Of a stretch of DNA of 9,842 nt, positions 1 to 7,066 are shown piece after piece; position 1 is the first letter of the stretch; each line of letters starts with the position of its first letter. The stretch is from Candidatus Parcubacteria bacterium (GTDB lineage: Bacteria; Patescibacteriota; Patescibacteriia; Patescibacteriales; UBA12075). Below the pieces are notes generated by a model, which was given only the letters and a program-made list of their open reading frames with translations, was not told where the DNA came from and made no database searches. A program made the position numbers and the translations under genes. Location of the stretch: assembly GCA_023139655.1 (NCBI GenBank), contig JAGLNE010000066.1:1-9842 (forward strand). The letters are read 5' to 3'.

Positions 1-3000
1 CCTGGATTATTAACCCATCCTCTTGCATAATAACAATTTAAAGACATAAGAATCGCATTATATCTTAATTTTATTACTCTTTCACATATTTCTTTGTCAT
101 TGCATTTATCAATATATTTCTGTAATGAATTCAGTCTAAACACAAGGCTATCCTTTACCCATGTTTTAGTAATATCTCCATCCTGATACGCTTGTTCTAT
201 GTCCTGGATTGTGGTATCTATTGTTATTTCTGTAATCACTATAATTTCTGTGTTATTTTCTTCCCTGTTTCCGGCTCTGTCTGTAGAGGAATAAAAAATA
301 GTGGTGGTGCCAAGGTCTAATATGGTAAACGGTTCTTGATATTCTATCCATGTTTCTTTATTATCCAGACTATATTCTGTTTTTAATATTCCTGAACCAT
401 TTTCACTATCCTGAGCGATTAATTCTATCTCAATAGGAGCAACCCAGTTATCATTTACTTTTGTTCCTGAAATATTAATAATTGTTTCCGGCTTTATTAA
501 GTCCTGTGATTCTTGCTCGTTTAAAATTGAGCTTGGATCAATTTCAGATTCATAGTCTCCGTCTCCATCCTGATCAATCTGTATCACATACTCTGTTTGT
601 TCATCGCTAATTGTAAATTCAGCTTGTGCTTCTGTTGTTTTTATTGGTATTTCATTATAATAAACAGTCTGCTCATATTGATTATTATTAATATTCTGAA
701 TTCTGGCGTTAAAAGATCCTGTGTCTGTTGCTTTACCAACAATATTATAAGTCTGTCCTAGCGGCAAAAAAACAAATTTATTGTCTTCAATAATATCATA
801 CTGAGCTCCTTCAATCCCCATCTCAATATCACCATTCTCGTTTGGGCCAACATGATTATTATTTTCATCATACACATGCAGCTCAATTGGGCTGTGAAAA
901 CTGATTTGTGTTCCGCTAAATAAACAGATATTATCTGTCTGGCTTAAAGATCCATAATCTGAAAAACTAAAACCTTGTTGTGTGTCTTTAAGGATGGAAA
1001 CTACAAGTTGCCTTATCCCGTTAGCGCTTGGTAAATATGCATGCCCTGTTTCGTTTGAATAATAAGTACTGGCAGCTTTTAAATGTTCCGCGCTTCTAAG
1101 CGGTACTGTAGAATCTCCATTTATATATTTTAATCCATACTCATATCCGCCTGACTTTTCTTTGTTCATCACAAATATCTGACCGATTGTTGGGCTGCCA
1201 CAGCCAATAATATTAAAAGTGGGTATATTGTCTTGTTGCGGGGAATAATCATCTATCTCATTATGTAAAGTATCATTAAATCCTAACAAATATTCATTCC
1301 TGCCAGTATTTTCCATAAATTCTATTGACTGATTATAGTCTAATCTGCCTTTAATATCATTATTATCTAAATCATGCATATCATAAACATAGTAAGCATA
1401 ATCATCATCGTTTTCATCAAAATAATTTTGACTTGGTAAAAGCTGATAGATAGAAGGAAAATTTTGAGAAATTGTTTTAGCTCTATCCGGATTTAAAATT
1501 TCTTTGTTTGCAAATTCAAAACCTAAATTATCTCCGTACTGTAATATTTTAAATGCTTTTGGCGCACCTAAATGAGGAGTTCCAATATCTATAAATTTAT
1601 CTACTGACGAAGTGCCAAAATAATAAATATACTTTTTTGCTACCAAACCACCTAAAGAATGAGCAATTATATCTACTTTTTCCGCGTTGGTATTATCTTT
1701 AATTTCCTGAATTTTATATGCTAAATTATTATTGCCTGTGGCATTTTGACCGGCAAGCCTAGAAACATCTAAACGCCAATCATAAGGAAACACAAACAAA
1801 TTTTTATTTTCTTCATATCCTTGATTTTCTAATTCTGTAATTAAACCTTGGAAAAAATCTTTATTTAAAATTTGCCTAAAAATATCGTCTGGAATAAAAA
1901 TTGAATTTCCTACTGGAGCTCCATCTTCTGATAAAATCATTTTATTAAGATGAAAATCCCAAGGATCAGACGTCATATTATTAATATCTGGCCAAACTTT
2001 TTCGCCAATTTGATCATACAAATAACTCCCCATTATCCCCGGTACAATAATAACCGGATTTTTTTCTGGAGGGGTAGAAGTAGATAAGTCAGTATAATTC
2101 TCCACCTCCATCATCAACGGAAACTCGTCTGTGGCTGTGGTAGTGGCAAAGGGTGTGTCGCCGATGCCGTTTGAGTCATTGTCCGCGCCTGTGTAACTGC
2201 TCCAATAATTCCCCAGCCTGCTTCTGTGCCTATTGCCGTTATAAAGATAACTGTATTCATCTAAGGTACTTAAGTTAACCGTAGTTGTTCGCTCTATAGT
2301 AATGTTAGCAATAACATTATTAACAAAATTATTCAAATAAATACTCGGCGACCCCTGATAAACATAGACAGCATAATCATTATTGCGAAAAGTGTTGCCA
2401 CGCACTAAAGAAGAAGTATTATTGTTATAAAGGCCAATAAAACTATCCTCTATTAAATTATCTTTTAACTCCGCGTAATAAGCGCGCTCCACGGTTATGG
2501 ACGCGGAATACCTGATTATCGCGTTCTTTATGATCCCCGTGGACAATGGCTTTAAATATATAGACTCCCAATCACGCTTTGTTGGAGTAGTCGCGTTGCC
2601 GTCCCCGTTTGTATCACCACCATATTCATCATCATAAAGCGAAGTAAATATAATCGGGTCCTCTTCTGTGCCTATGGCGTCAAGCATTCCTCCTCTGGCC
2701 ATATTGTCATGCGTAACAGTAAGCGACGCGCCAGAAGTAAATTTGATTATCACACCCGGCTCAATAGTTAACTTCCTTGTCCCGGGAATAGCAAGCCCTT
2801 TTATGCCGTCTATTTCAATATTATCAATCACATACGGTGCATTTGCCTGCCAGGTTGAATTACTTCTTATATATCCTGATTTGACTAATATGCCTTTTTT
2901 GTTTGTCTGGTAATTATTTGCTTCAATGTTTATATTGGCTGAATTCGCGGTGATAACTATTGGCCAGTCCAGGGTATTTAAAAATGTATTATTTAAAATA

Positions 3001-3680
3001 GCTGAATCATCAGAGTCGTCCGCGTAAACCGAATTGATCCCGCCGTTGATCGTATTATTTTCCAAAATAAATTTAGCTCTCTGGGAATAAACTCCGTAAT
3101 CATTATCTAAAAATTCATTATTTTTAATACCAAAAGGGGTATTAATTCTATGACAATAAAGCCCAACATAATTATTTTGGATCAAACTGTCTTCTATTAA
3201 AAACCCCGGGGTTCTTACATCAAGAGTATTGGCATATTTAATTATTGTATCCTTCATGTGTCCGCTGCTATTGCCAACAAAATAAATATTTGCCCAATCA
3301 CGCATAACCGGCAGAGTGGCTTCGTCGTCGCCATTAGTGTCGCCGCCATAACTGTCATCCCTAAGAGAGGTAAAAACTATTTTCCTGGATGGCGTGCCTT
3401 CAGCCAACAAGCTGCCGCGAATTTCCAAAGTAGCGTCAGTATTAAACTTAACTACCACGCCCGGCTCTATTACCAGATTGCCATGAATTATTACCGTACC
3501 GGATATAATATATGTGCTGCTGGCCACGGTCCAGATACCGTTGCCCAGGCCTTGGTCGCTAAAATATGTATCGGCTTTAACCTCTTTACTATTAAATAAA
3601 AAAATGGCAATAAACATAACAAATGTTATTGCCAATATGCGAATAATAGCCTTTTTAAACATATTCTTAGATAATTTCAT
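1..3680 (-). CDS. Secreted beta-helix / LCAT-like lipase fusion protein (C-terminus beyond the window)
   Basis: The frame is open from ATG at 3680 to the window edge: 1226 codons, no stop. Residues 1-36 are a signal peptide (basic start, hydrophobic 11-29, likely cleavage after VKA). Residues about 50-530 form a right-handed beta-helix with two tandem modules, each having IEPGV..KF, then GGDTNGD and RDW; it ends in a NosD-like [11 protein letters not shown]...GIGDTPF (490-511). Residues 542-900 are an alpha/beta-hydrolase resembling the lecithin:cholesterol acyltransferase/phospholipase family: PGIMGS oxyanion loop (547-552), VWPD, YDWR (633-636), nucleophile Ser675 in AHSLGG, Asp856 in NGDSTVP and His880 in TGHAYLP. 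A beta-rich stretch with a DQDGDGD loop follows, then an OmpL47-type Ig-like domain (1064-1150, ending STDRAGN) and a helical FIMAH-like region from 1154. Inferred role: an extracellular lipase or acyltransferase that binds a surface. Substrate is unknown. The start is fixed by AGGAGG. Confidence 0.9.
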   Translation of the reverse strand, partial: MKLSKNMFKKAIIRILAITFVMFIAIFLFNSKEVKADTYFSDQGLGNGIWTVASSTYIISGTVIIHGNLVIEPGVVVKFNTDATLEIRGSLLAEGTPSRKIVFTSLRDDSYGGDTNGDDEATLPVMRDWANIYFVGNSSGHMKDTIIKYANTLDVRTPGFLIEDSLIQNNYVGLYCHRINTPFGIKNNEFLDNDYGVYSQRAKFILENNTINGGINSVYADDSDDSAILNNTFLNTLDWPIVITANSANINIEANNYQTNKKGILVKSGYIRSNSTWQANAPYVIDNIEIDGIKGLAIPGTRKLTIEPGVIIKFTSGASLTVTHDNMARGGMLDAIGTEEDPIIFTSLYDDEYGGDTNGDGNATTPTKRDWESIYLKPLSTGIIKNAIIRYSASITVERAYYAELKDNLIEDSFIGLYNNNTSSLVRGNTFRNNDYAVYVYQGSPSIYLNNFVNNVIANITIERTTTVNLSTLDEYSYLYNGNRHRSRLGNYWSSYTGADNDSNGIGDTPFATTTATDEFPLMMEVENYTDLSTSTPPEKNPVIIVPGIMGSYLYDQIGEKVWPDINNMTSDPWDFHLNKMILSEDGAPVGNSIFIPDDIFRQILNKDFFQGLITELENQGYEENKNLFVFPYDWRLDVSRLAGQNATGNNNLAYKIQEIKDNTNAEKVDIIAHSLGGLVAKKYIYYFGTSSVDKFIDIGTPHLGAPKAFKILQYGDNLGFEFANKEILNPDRAKTISQNFPSIYQLLPSQNYFDENDDDYAYYVYDMHDLDNNDIKGRLDYNQSIEFMENTGRNEYLLGFNDTLHNEIDDYSPQQDNIPTFNIIGCGSPTIGQIFVMNKEKSGGYEYGLKYINGDSTVPLRSAEHLKAASTYYSNETGHAYLPSANGIRQLVVSILKDTQQGFSFSDYGSLSQTDNICLFSGTQISFHSPIELHVYDENNNHVGPNENGDIEMGIEGAQYDIIEDNKFVFLPLGQTYNIVGKATDTGSFNARIQNINNNQYEQTVYYNEIPIKTTEAQAEFTISDEQTEYVIQIDQDGDGDYESEIDPSSILNEQESQDLIKPETIINISGTKVNDNWVAPIEIELIAQDSENGSGILKTEYSLDNKETWIEYQEPFTILDLGTTTIFYSSTDRAGNREENNTEIIVITEITIDTTIQDIEQAYQDGDITKTWVKDSLVFRLNSLQKYIDKCNDKEICERVIKLRYNAILMSLNCYYARGWVNNP

Positions 3681-3686
3681 TAATTA

Positions 3687-3693
3687 ACCTCCT
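3687..3693 (-). promoter_or_regulatory. Consensus ribosome binding site of the lipase fusion gene
   Basis: AGGAGGT lies on the minus strand with six bases between it and the ATG at 3680. It is the only full-consensus Shine-Dalgarno sequence in the window and settles the start of the large secreted protein. It contrasts with rplT, secG, the solute-binding protein and RNase J, where none is seen. Confidence 0.9.
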
Positions 3694-3723
3694 GATATAT
3701 TTGCATCTTACAACGTATTCTTT

Positions 3724-3778
3724 ATTTTAGCAAAAACAATATGAAGAAAGTATAAAGAAAGTATAAAATTTTCATAAA
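3724..3778 (-). promoter_or_regulatory. Promoter region of the lipase fusion gene with four 11-bp-spaced boxes
   Basis: A TAAAAT hexamer at 3729-3724 is a plausible -10 element about 44 bases before the start codon. No good TTGACA-like -35 exists at normal spacing. In its place, four hexamers on the coding strand begin at 3778, 3767, 3756 and 3745, exactly 11 bp apart: TTTATG, TTTATA, TTTATA and TTCATA. The middle two belong to a perfect tandem pair of the 11-mer TTTATACTTTC. Relative to the proposed -10 they cover about -61 to -23. Direct repeats at one helical turn that replace a -35 are typical of activators of the OmpR/PhoB response-regulator family. That reading is inference. AT-richness, or duplicated TATACT -10 elements, are the alternatives. 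Confidence 0.5.
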
Positions 3779-3803
3779 ATCTTGCTTTAAAAAAATTTTC
3801 AAC

Positions 3804-3833
3804 AAAAAAACAAGCTATGATGCCTGTCTTTTT
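3804..3833 (-). terminator. Intrinsic terminator after the protease cassette
   Basis: On the minus strand a stem AAAAAGACAGGC pairs with GCTTGTTTTTTT around the six-base loop ATCATA: 12 pairs including two G-U wobbles, with seven T in the 3' arm. It begins 12 bases after the TAA of the caspase-like gene and lies before the promoter of the lipase gene. It therefore separates the three-gene unit from the large secreted protein. The GC part of the stem is short, so efficiency may be modest. Confidence 0.75.
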
Positions 3834-3845
3834 ATTATCACATTA

Positions 3846-4496
3846 TTATAATAACTTAGCCTTTTTATCTCCCAAACATTTAAGATTTTTCATATTCCAC
3901 CACAGATACCGGGCATATAAACTGGATTCGGTTGATGCGTCACTGGCTAATAATCTATGCACATTCCTATTAATATATTTTTTTGAATTTTCACATGCCT
4001 GCTTGCATTCATTGCCCTTAAGAATTGACATCGTTAATAAATTTGACGGATAAAGAAATAATTTTGCCACTTTATCATTAAGCGGCCTGGATATTGTCTT
4101 CTTGCGATGAAAAAATATAAAATCGGCTGAATAGCCGATATAAGCAATGGCGCCGGCTTTAATGCTGGCCGGGCCTAAATTCGCCGCGGATCGACATGAC
4201 AAAGCGTAAATAATCTTTGACTTCAATATCGCTTCATTCACGCCAGCCTCAATCAACGCTTCATCGTTATGGCCAGCCACGACATATTCATTTCCGTGCC
4301 CGTTAAAAATCACAAAATCCGGCTTTAACTTTTTCAAACGGCTGGTTATTTCCTTCCTATTGGCCTTCCTCTTCTTAAGGTCAAATACCTCATACTTTCG
4401 GCTTTTAGCAAAATCAACAACCTCCTTGCACCAAGCCGAAATAAAATAAGTTGTAATATCATGCGACGGCCTGGTCGCTAATAATTTCAGACTCAT
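3846..4496 (-). CDS. Caspase/gingipain-like (clan CD) cysteine peptidase domain protein
   Basis: A 216-residue soluble protein with no signal peptide or membrane segment. A hydrophobic strand leads into NGHGN (His67), and a second leads into YALSCRSA (Cys101). His-Gly after a strand and Cys at the end of the next strand is the catalytic dyad layout of clan CD proteases (caspases, CHAT, gingipain C25); the 34-residue His-Cys distance is short, close to that in gingipains. GPASIKAGAIAYIGY (108-122), YLWWNM (197-202) and CLGD (207-210) look like further conserved blocks. It is probably a single-domain intracellular protease with no fused sensor. The ATG at 4496 has AAGG eight bases upstream and overlaps the preceding gene by 38 bp, suggesting translational coupling. 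It is the last gene of the cassette. The family-level fold is likely; substrate and biological role are unknown. Confidence 0.8.
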   Translation of the reverse strand: MSLKLLATRPSHDITTYFISAWCKEVVDFAKSRKYEVFDLKKRKANRKEITSRLKKLKPDFVIFNGHGNEYVVAGHNDEALIEAGVNEAILKSKIIYALSCRSAANLGPASIKAGAIAYIGYSADFIFFHRKKTISRPLNDKVAKLFLYPSNLLTMSILKGNECKQACENSKKYINRNVHRLLASDASTESSLYARYLWWNMKNLKCLGDKKAKLL

Positions 4497-4734
4497 AAAA
4501 ATCGCCTTTTTTAAATGATTTCAAAAACTCAATCTCTATTTTAATTACCTTATTGCCGATTTCGTCTCCTTTTTCAATATGCGCGATCAACTCATCCCTG
4601 GTAAACTGCCCCTCTGAGCCGATAGACATACTGACATCTTCTGGCATAGAACATAGCCTTAATTTAACAAGCTCTTTTACGTTCTCGTCAAACTCCACTT
4701 CCTGCTTATTTTCATTTTCTTTTTTAGTGGTCAT
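4459..4734 (-). CDS. Small acidic protein (91 aa), partner gene of the caspase-like protease
   Basis: I do not recognise a named family. The first 15 residues are charged and probably disordered (TTKKENENKQ). A compact remainder follows, with SMPEDVSMSIGSEGQFTRDE (29-48), then LIAHIEKGDEIGNKVIKIEI and FLKSF, which looks like a small alpha/beta or helical domain ending in an amphipathic helix. There is no signal peptide or membrane segment. The protein is acidic while the downstream protease is rich in Lys and Arg, so a direct complex is plausible. The ATG at 4734 has AGCAGGGA just upstream. It begins 17 bp after the stop of the 63-aa gene and its last 38 bp overlap the protease gene in another frame, which argues for one co-translated unit. 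Adaptor, inhibitor or substrate are all possible roles; the sequence does not choose. Confidence 0.8.
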   Translation of the reverse strand: MTTKKENENKQEVEFDENVKELVKLRLCSMPEDVSMSIGSEGQFTRDELIAHIEKGDEIGNKVIKIEIEFLKSFKKGDFYESEIISDQAVA

Positions 4735-4751
4735 AAATCCCTGCTTTAAGA

Positions 4752-4943
4752 CTATATAATTTCCATTTTAATAAGTTCATTATATATTGTTTTCCCAAGC
4801 TCGGTATTATTGCTTATCTCAACATAGGCCACATTCCAGGTGATCGGCTGTTTTTTATCTTGATAATTTACAACTAAAACAATTTCATCTCTTAAGCGGA
4901 TCGGCAAATTTGAATATATTTTTATAAATCTTGATTTCTCCAT
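4752..4943 (-). CDS. Small protein (63 aa), first gene of the protease cassette
   Basis: I recognise no named family. The protein is soluble and compact: an N-terminal helix (EKSRFIKIYSNLPIRLRDEI), a strand LVVNYQ, a turn, then ITWNVAYVEISNNTELGKTI and a C-terminal helix ending MEII. The ITWNVAYVEI and NNTELG blocks have the look of conserved motifs. It is the promoter-proximal gene, 73 bp after RNase J, with TATAAT 40 bases before its ATG. The ribosome site is weak (AAAG). It precedes the 91-aa gene by 17 bp. Short length alone would leave it doubtful, but the promoter, tight spacing and non-random protein composition support it. Inference: it acts with the 91-aa protein and the caspase-like protease, perhaps as sensor, regulator or target. 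Confidence 0.72.
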   Translation of the reverse strand: MEKSRFIKIYSNLPIRLRDEIVLVVNYQDKKQPITWNVAYVEISNNTELGKTIYNELIKMEII

Positions 4944-4983
4944 AAAATTTACTTTATATTCGCCCTATCACTTGTCTGGACAT

Positions 4984-4992
4984 ATTATACCA
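4984..4992 (-). promoter_or_regulatory. Extended -10 promoter of the small-protein/protease cassette
   Basis: The minus strand reads TGGTATAAT, a perfect -10 hexamer (4989-4984) preceded by an extended TGn element. No clear -35 is present; the 17-bp-spaced hexamer is TTTATT. Transcription should begin near 4977 and give a leader of about 33 bases before the ATG at 4943. The upstream part overlaps the last codons of RNase J. No terminator is visible between RNase J and this promoter, so read-through from RNase J may add to expression. Confidence 0.6.
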
Positions 4993-5016
4993 TTAATCAA
5001 CATACAAATAAATATT

Positions 5017-6804
5017 CTAAACCTTTATCACCACCGGCAACACCATGGGGCGGCGCTTGGTTTTGGAGAAAAGAAATGACCCTATTTCGTTGCGAATCTT
5101 GTTCTTAATAAAATCCGAGTCTGCCGGCGTACGCGAATCATGGTCTTTCACTATTTTTTTGACTTTCATACGCGTATCTTCTATTAGCTTGCGATTCTCT
5201 TTCATATAGACAAAGCCACGCGAAATTATATCCGGATTGCCGATCGGCTCCCCGGTCTTGGAATCAATCGTAGCAATGGCCACGATCATGCCGTCGGCTG
5301 ACATCACCCGCCGGTCGCGAAGAACTATATTAGAAACATCGCCCACGCCCAGGCCGTCCACCATAACATAATCGGCCGGTACTTTTTCGCTTGTTAATTT
5401 ACCTATTACTTGCTTGCCGGCACGCTCAATCTCTACCACCTGCCCATTATCTGGGATAAAAATATTGGCCTCAGGAATTCCTACCTGCATTGCCAAGTCG
5501 GCATGGGCCTGCAACATATAATGGCTGCCCTCAATCGGAATAAAAAATTTCGGCTTAAGGAGGCGCATCATTAATTTCAAATCTTCCTGTTTGGCGTGTC
5601 CGCCGGCATGTACGTCCATCATTTGATAATGGATCACGCGCGCGCCTTGCCGGACCACCATATCCATAAGACTCTGAATAGTACGCTCATTTCCGGGAAT
5701 AACCGATGAAGAAAAAATAACTGTATCACCTTTTTTAAGCTGGATCGTCTTATGTTCGCGGTTCACCACGCGCCTAAGAAAAGCATTGCTCTCACCCTGA
5801 GCGCCAGTGCCAAGAATAATAATTTTCTTATCCGGTAGGCGCCTAAGGTCAGCGTCGTGAATCAATACCCCGGGATGGAATTTAAGATAACCGATCTGGT
5901 GGGCGATCTCCACATTATTATTCATACTTCTGCCCTGGAGATATATTTTACGGCCATGTTTTTTGGCCAAATCAAAAATCTTCTGGATCCGGCTTAATTG
6001 GGACGCGAAAGTACCGATTATTATACGCCCGTAGATCTTTTCAAATATCTTATCCATCTCATCACCAATTGAAGACTCAGAAACCTGATAACCGGGACGG
6101 GTTGAATCAGTTGAATCAGACATCATAAGCATTATACCTTCACTACCCAGACGGGCAATACGGTTAAGATCAGCCGGAGTGTCATTGACCGGCGAGTAAT
6201 CGATCTTAAAGTCCCCGGTATGAACAATTGTTCCTAAAGGAGTTTTAATGATTATGCCGAATGAGTCGGGAATTGAATGGTTAACCCGCAAAAATTCAAC
6301 CTTAAAATTCCTACCCAGACTTAAACTGCTGGCCTCGTTAATCTCCGAAATATTTAATTTCGGACATTGCCGATGTTCTTCGCAGCGCTTGCGAATAAGC
6401 CCGGCGGTCAATTTGCCGGTAAACATTATCGGGTTGCCGATCCGGCCGATGATGTGGGGAATTGCTCCAATATGATCCATATGCCCATGGGTGATTATTA
6501 CACCCTTAATGCGGTCAGCCTTATCTTCCAGGTAGGCGATATTAGGGATAATATAGTCTATCCCGGGCATATCTTCTTCCGGGAATTGAAGCCCCATATC
6601 AATAATGATAATTTCTTTATCATATTCAATGACCGTCATATTGCGCCCGACCTCTTCCAGGCCGCCCAAGACCATTACCCGTAATTTGCCCTGCTGGGTA
6701 ATTACTTTTGCTTGAGGCATTGGACCTCTACGAACACTCTGAGGTGGTCTTCGCCTCTGAGCAGTCCTTTGTGTTTGATTTTTTGGTTTATATTTTGTAA
6801 TCAT
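5017..6804 (-). CDS. rnj: Ribonuclease J (metallo-beta-lactamase/beta-CASP nuclease)
   Basis: A 595-residue cytoplasmic RNase of the J family, which combines 5'-to-3' exonuclease and endonuclease activity in mRNA decay and rRNA maturation. Residues 1-38 are a basic, disordered extension (RRRPPQSVRRG). The beta-lactamase core follows: GGLEEVGRNM (47-56), the metal motif HGHMDH (106-111), His176 and Asp198 in TGDFK. The beta-CASP insert has SDSTDSTRPGY (229-239), FASQLSR, LQGRSM and FSSSVIPGNE (364-373), then GGHAKQED (401-408). The C-terminal domain includes DNGQVVEI, DGLGVGD and SRGFVYM. One oddity: where the family usually has P-V-H-G-E-Y-R there is PIEGSHY, so the expected His is Glu425. 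The ATG at 6804 has no ribosome site. Met29 (6720) has AGAGG four bases upstream and is an alternative start lacking most of the tail. Confidence 0.95.
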   Translation of the reverse strand: MITKYKPKNQTQRTAQRRRPPQSVRRGPMPQAKVITQQGKLRVMVLGGLEEVGRNMTVIEYDKEIIIIDMGLQFPEEDMPGIDYIIPNIAYLEDKADRIKGVIITHGHMDHIGAIPHIIGRIGNPIMFTGKLTAGLIRKRCEEHRQCPKLNISEINEASSLSLGRNFKVEFLRVNHSIPDSFGIIIKTPLGTIVHTGDFKIDYSPVNDTPADLNRIARLGSEGIMLMMSDSTDSTRPGYQVSESSIGDEMDKIFEKIYGRIIIGTFASQLSRIQKIFDLAKKHGRKIYLQGRSMNNNVEIAHQIGYLKFHPGVLIHDADLRRLPDKKIIILGTGAQGESNAFLRRVVNREHKTIQLKKGDTVIFSSSVIPGNERTIQSLMDMVVRQGARVIHYQMMDVHAGGHAKQEDLKLMMRLLKPKFFIPIEGSHYMLQAHADLAMQVGIPEANIFIPDNGQVVEIERAGKQVIGKLTSEKVPADYVMVDGLGVGDVSNIVLRDRRVMSADGMIVAIATIDSKTGEPIGNPDIISRGFVYMKENRKLIEDTRMKVKKIVKDHDSRTPADSDFIKNKIRNEIGSFLFSKTKRRPMVLPVVIKV

Positions 6805-6814
6805 GTTTTTTTAG

Positions 6815-6842
6815 ATAGCAGACAGCAGATAACAGATAACAG
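6815..6842. repeat. Four 7-bp degenerate tandem repeats before RNase J
   Basis: Read on the minus strand, four heptamers run in series: CTGTTAT, CTGTTAT, CTGCTGT and CTGCTAT (consensus CTGYTRT), ending about 10 bases before the RNase J ATG. They lie in the presumed RNase J leader, where a ribosome binding site would be expected and none is found. They look like a slippage-type microsatellite; whether the copy number affects expression cannot be told from one sequence. Confidence 0.75.
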
Positions 6843-6875
6843 TAAAATCTCTGCCTGATTATTTAATATTATTTA

Positions 6876-6881
6876 ATTATA
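6876..6881 (-). promoter_or_regulatory. Candidate -10 element for RNase J
   Basis: TATAAT lies 15 bases after the tRNA-Leu discriminator base on the minus strand and would give a leader of about 65 bases to the RNase J ATG. No matching -35 is seen and the surrounding sequence is very AT-rich, so chance is a real alternative. RNase J could also be reached by read-through and processing at the tRNA. Confidence 0.35.
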
Positions 6882-6895
6882 AGAGTTTTATTATG

Positions 6896-6979
6896 TGCCG
6901 ATGGTGGGAGTTGAACCCACACGGGCCGAAGCCCACAGCGACCTGAACGCTGCGTGTATACCAATTTCACCACATCGGC
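6896..6979 (-). tRNA. tRNA-Leu (anticodon CAG)
   Basis: The 84-base cloverleaf can be folded fully by eye. The acceptor GCCGATG pairs with CATCGGC, followed by discriminator A. The D arm is GTG...CAC with GG in the loop. The anticodon stem CAGCG/CGCTG encloses the loop TTCAGGT, giving anticodon CAG, which reads CUG. A long variable arm GGGC-TTCG-GCCC marks a class II leucine tRNA. The T arm is GTGGG-TTCAACT-CCCAC. The 3' CCA is not encoded (the bases after the discriminator are CAT), so it must be added by nucleotidyltransferase. Confidence 0.97.
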
Positions 6980-7000
6980 CTGATAAAAGCTAGCGGGCTT

Positions 7001-7028
7001 GCCCACCGAAGCTTTAGCGTAGGCGGGC
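7001..7028. repeat. 28-bp imperfect hairpin repeat, GC-rich
   Basis: The plus strand reads GCCCACCGAAGC, then TTTA, then GCGTAGGCGGGC. The arms pair over 13 positions with two mismatches and one G-U, and the block is far more GC-rich than its surroundings. Flanking TAGC (6991) and GCTA (7036) could extend the structure. It lies between the solute-binding protein and tRNA-Leu. It resembles interspersed hairpin elements of the gcccgcc...ggcgggc type that occur widely in bacterial gaps; I rely on memory for that. It has only TTTT downstream on the transcribed strand, so it is a weak terminator candidate at best. A small hairpin TCTCA-TAG-TGAGA lies next to it at 7042-7054. Confidence 0.7.
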
Positions 7029-7066
7029 CACTCCGGCTAATTCTCATAGTGAGAGGTTAAAAATTA

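Noticed and set aside
3258..3599. Plus-strand open frame of 113 codons
   Set aside because: It is antisense to the beta-helix coding region, whose frame is unbroken and has recognisable motifs and a perfect ribosome site.
3746..3767. Tandem 11-mer read as the start of a CRISPR array or phase-variable repeat
   Set aside because: There is no spacer structure and only two perfect copies. The unit fits a regulatory box array better.
3817..4053. Plus-strand open frame of 78 codons
   Set aside because: It begins in the terminator and runs antisense to the end of the caspase-like gene. Its hydrophobic look is a complement artefact.
6248..6684. Two plus-strand open frames inside RNase J
   Set aside because: Both lie antisense to the well-conserved metallo-beta-lactamase core and show no motif of their own.
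7001..7028. Large hairpin called as an intrinsic terminator
   Set aside because: It has mismatches in the stem and only a TTTT stretch some distance downstream, and the same kind of hairpin is common as an interspersed repeat, so it was listed as a repeat.
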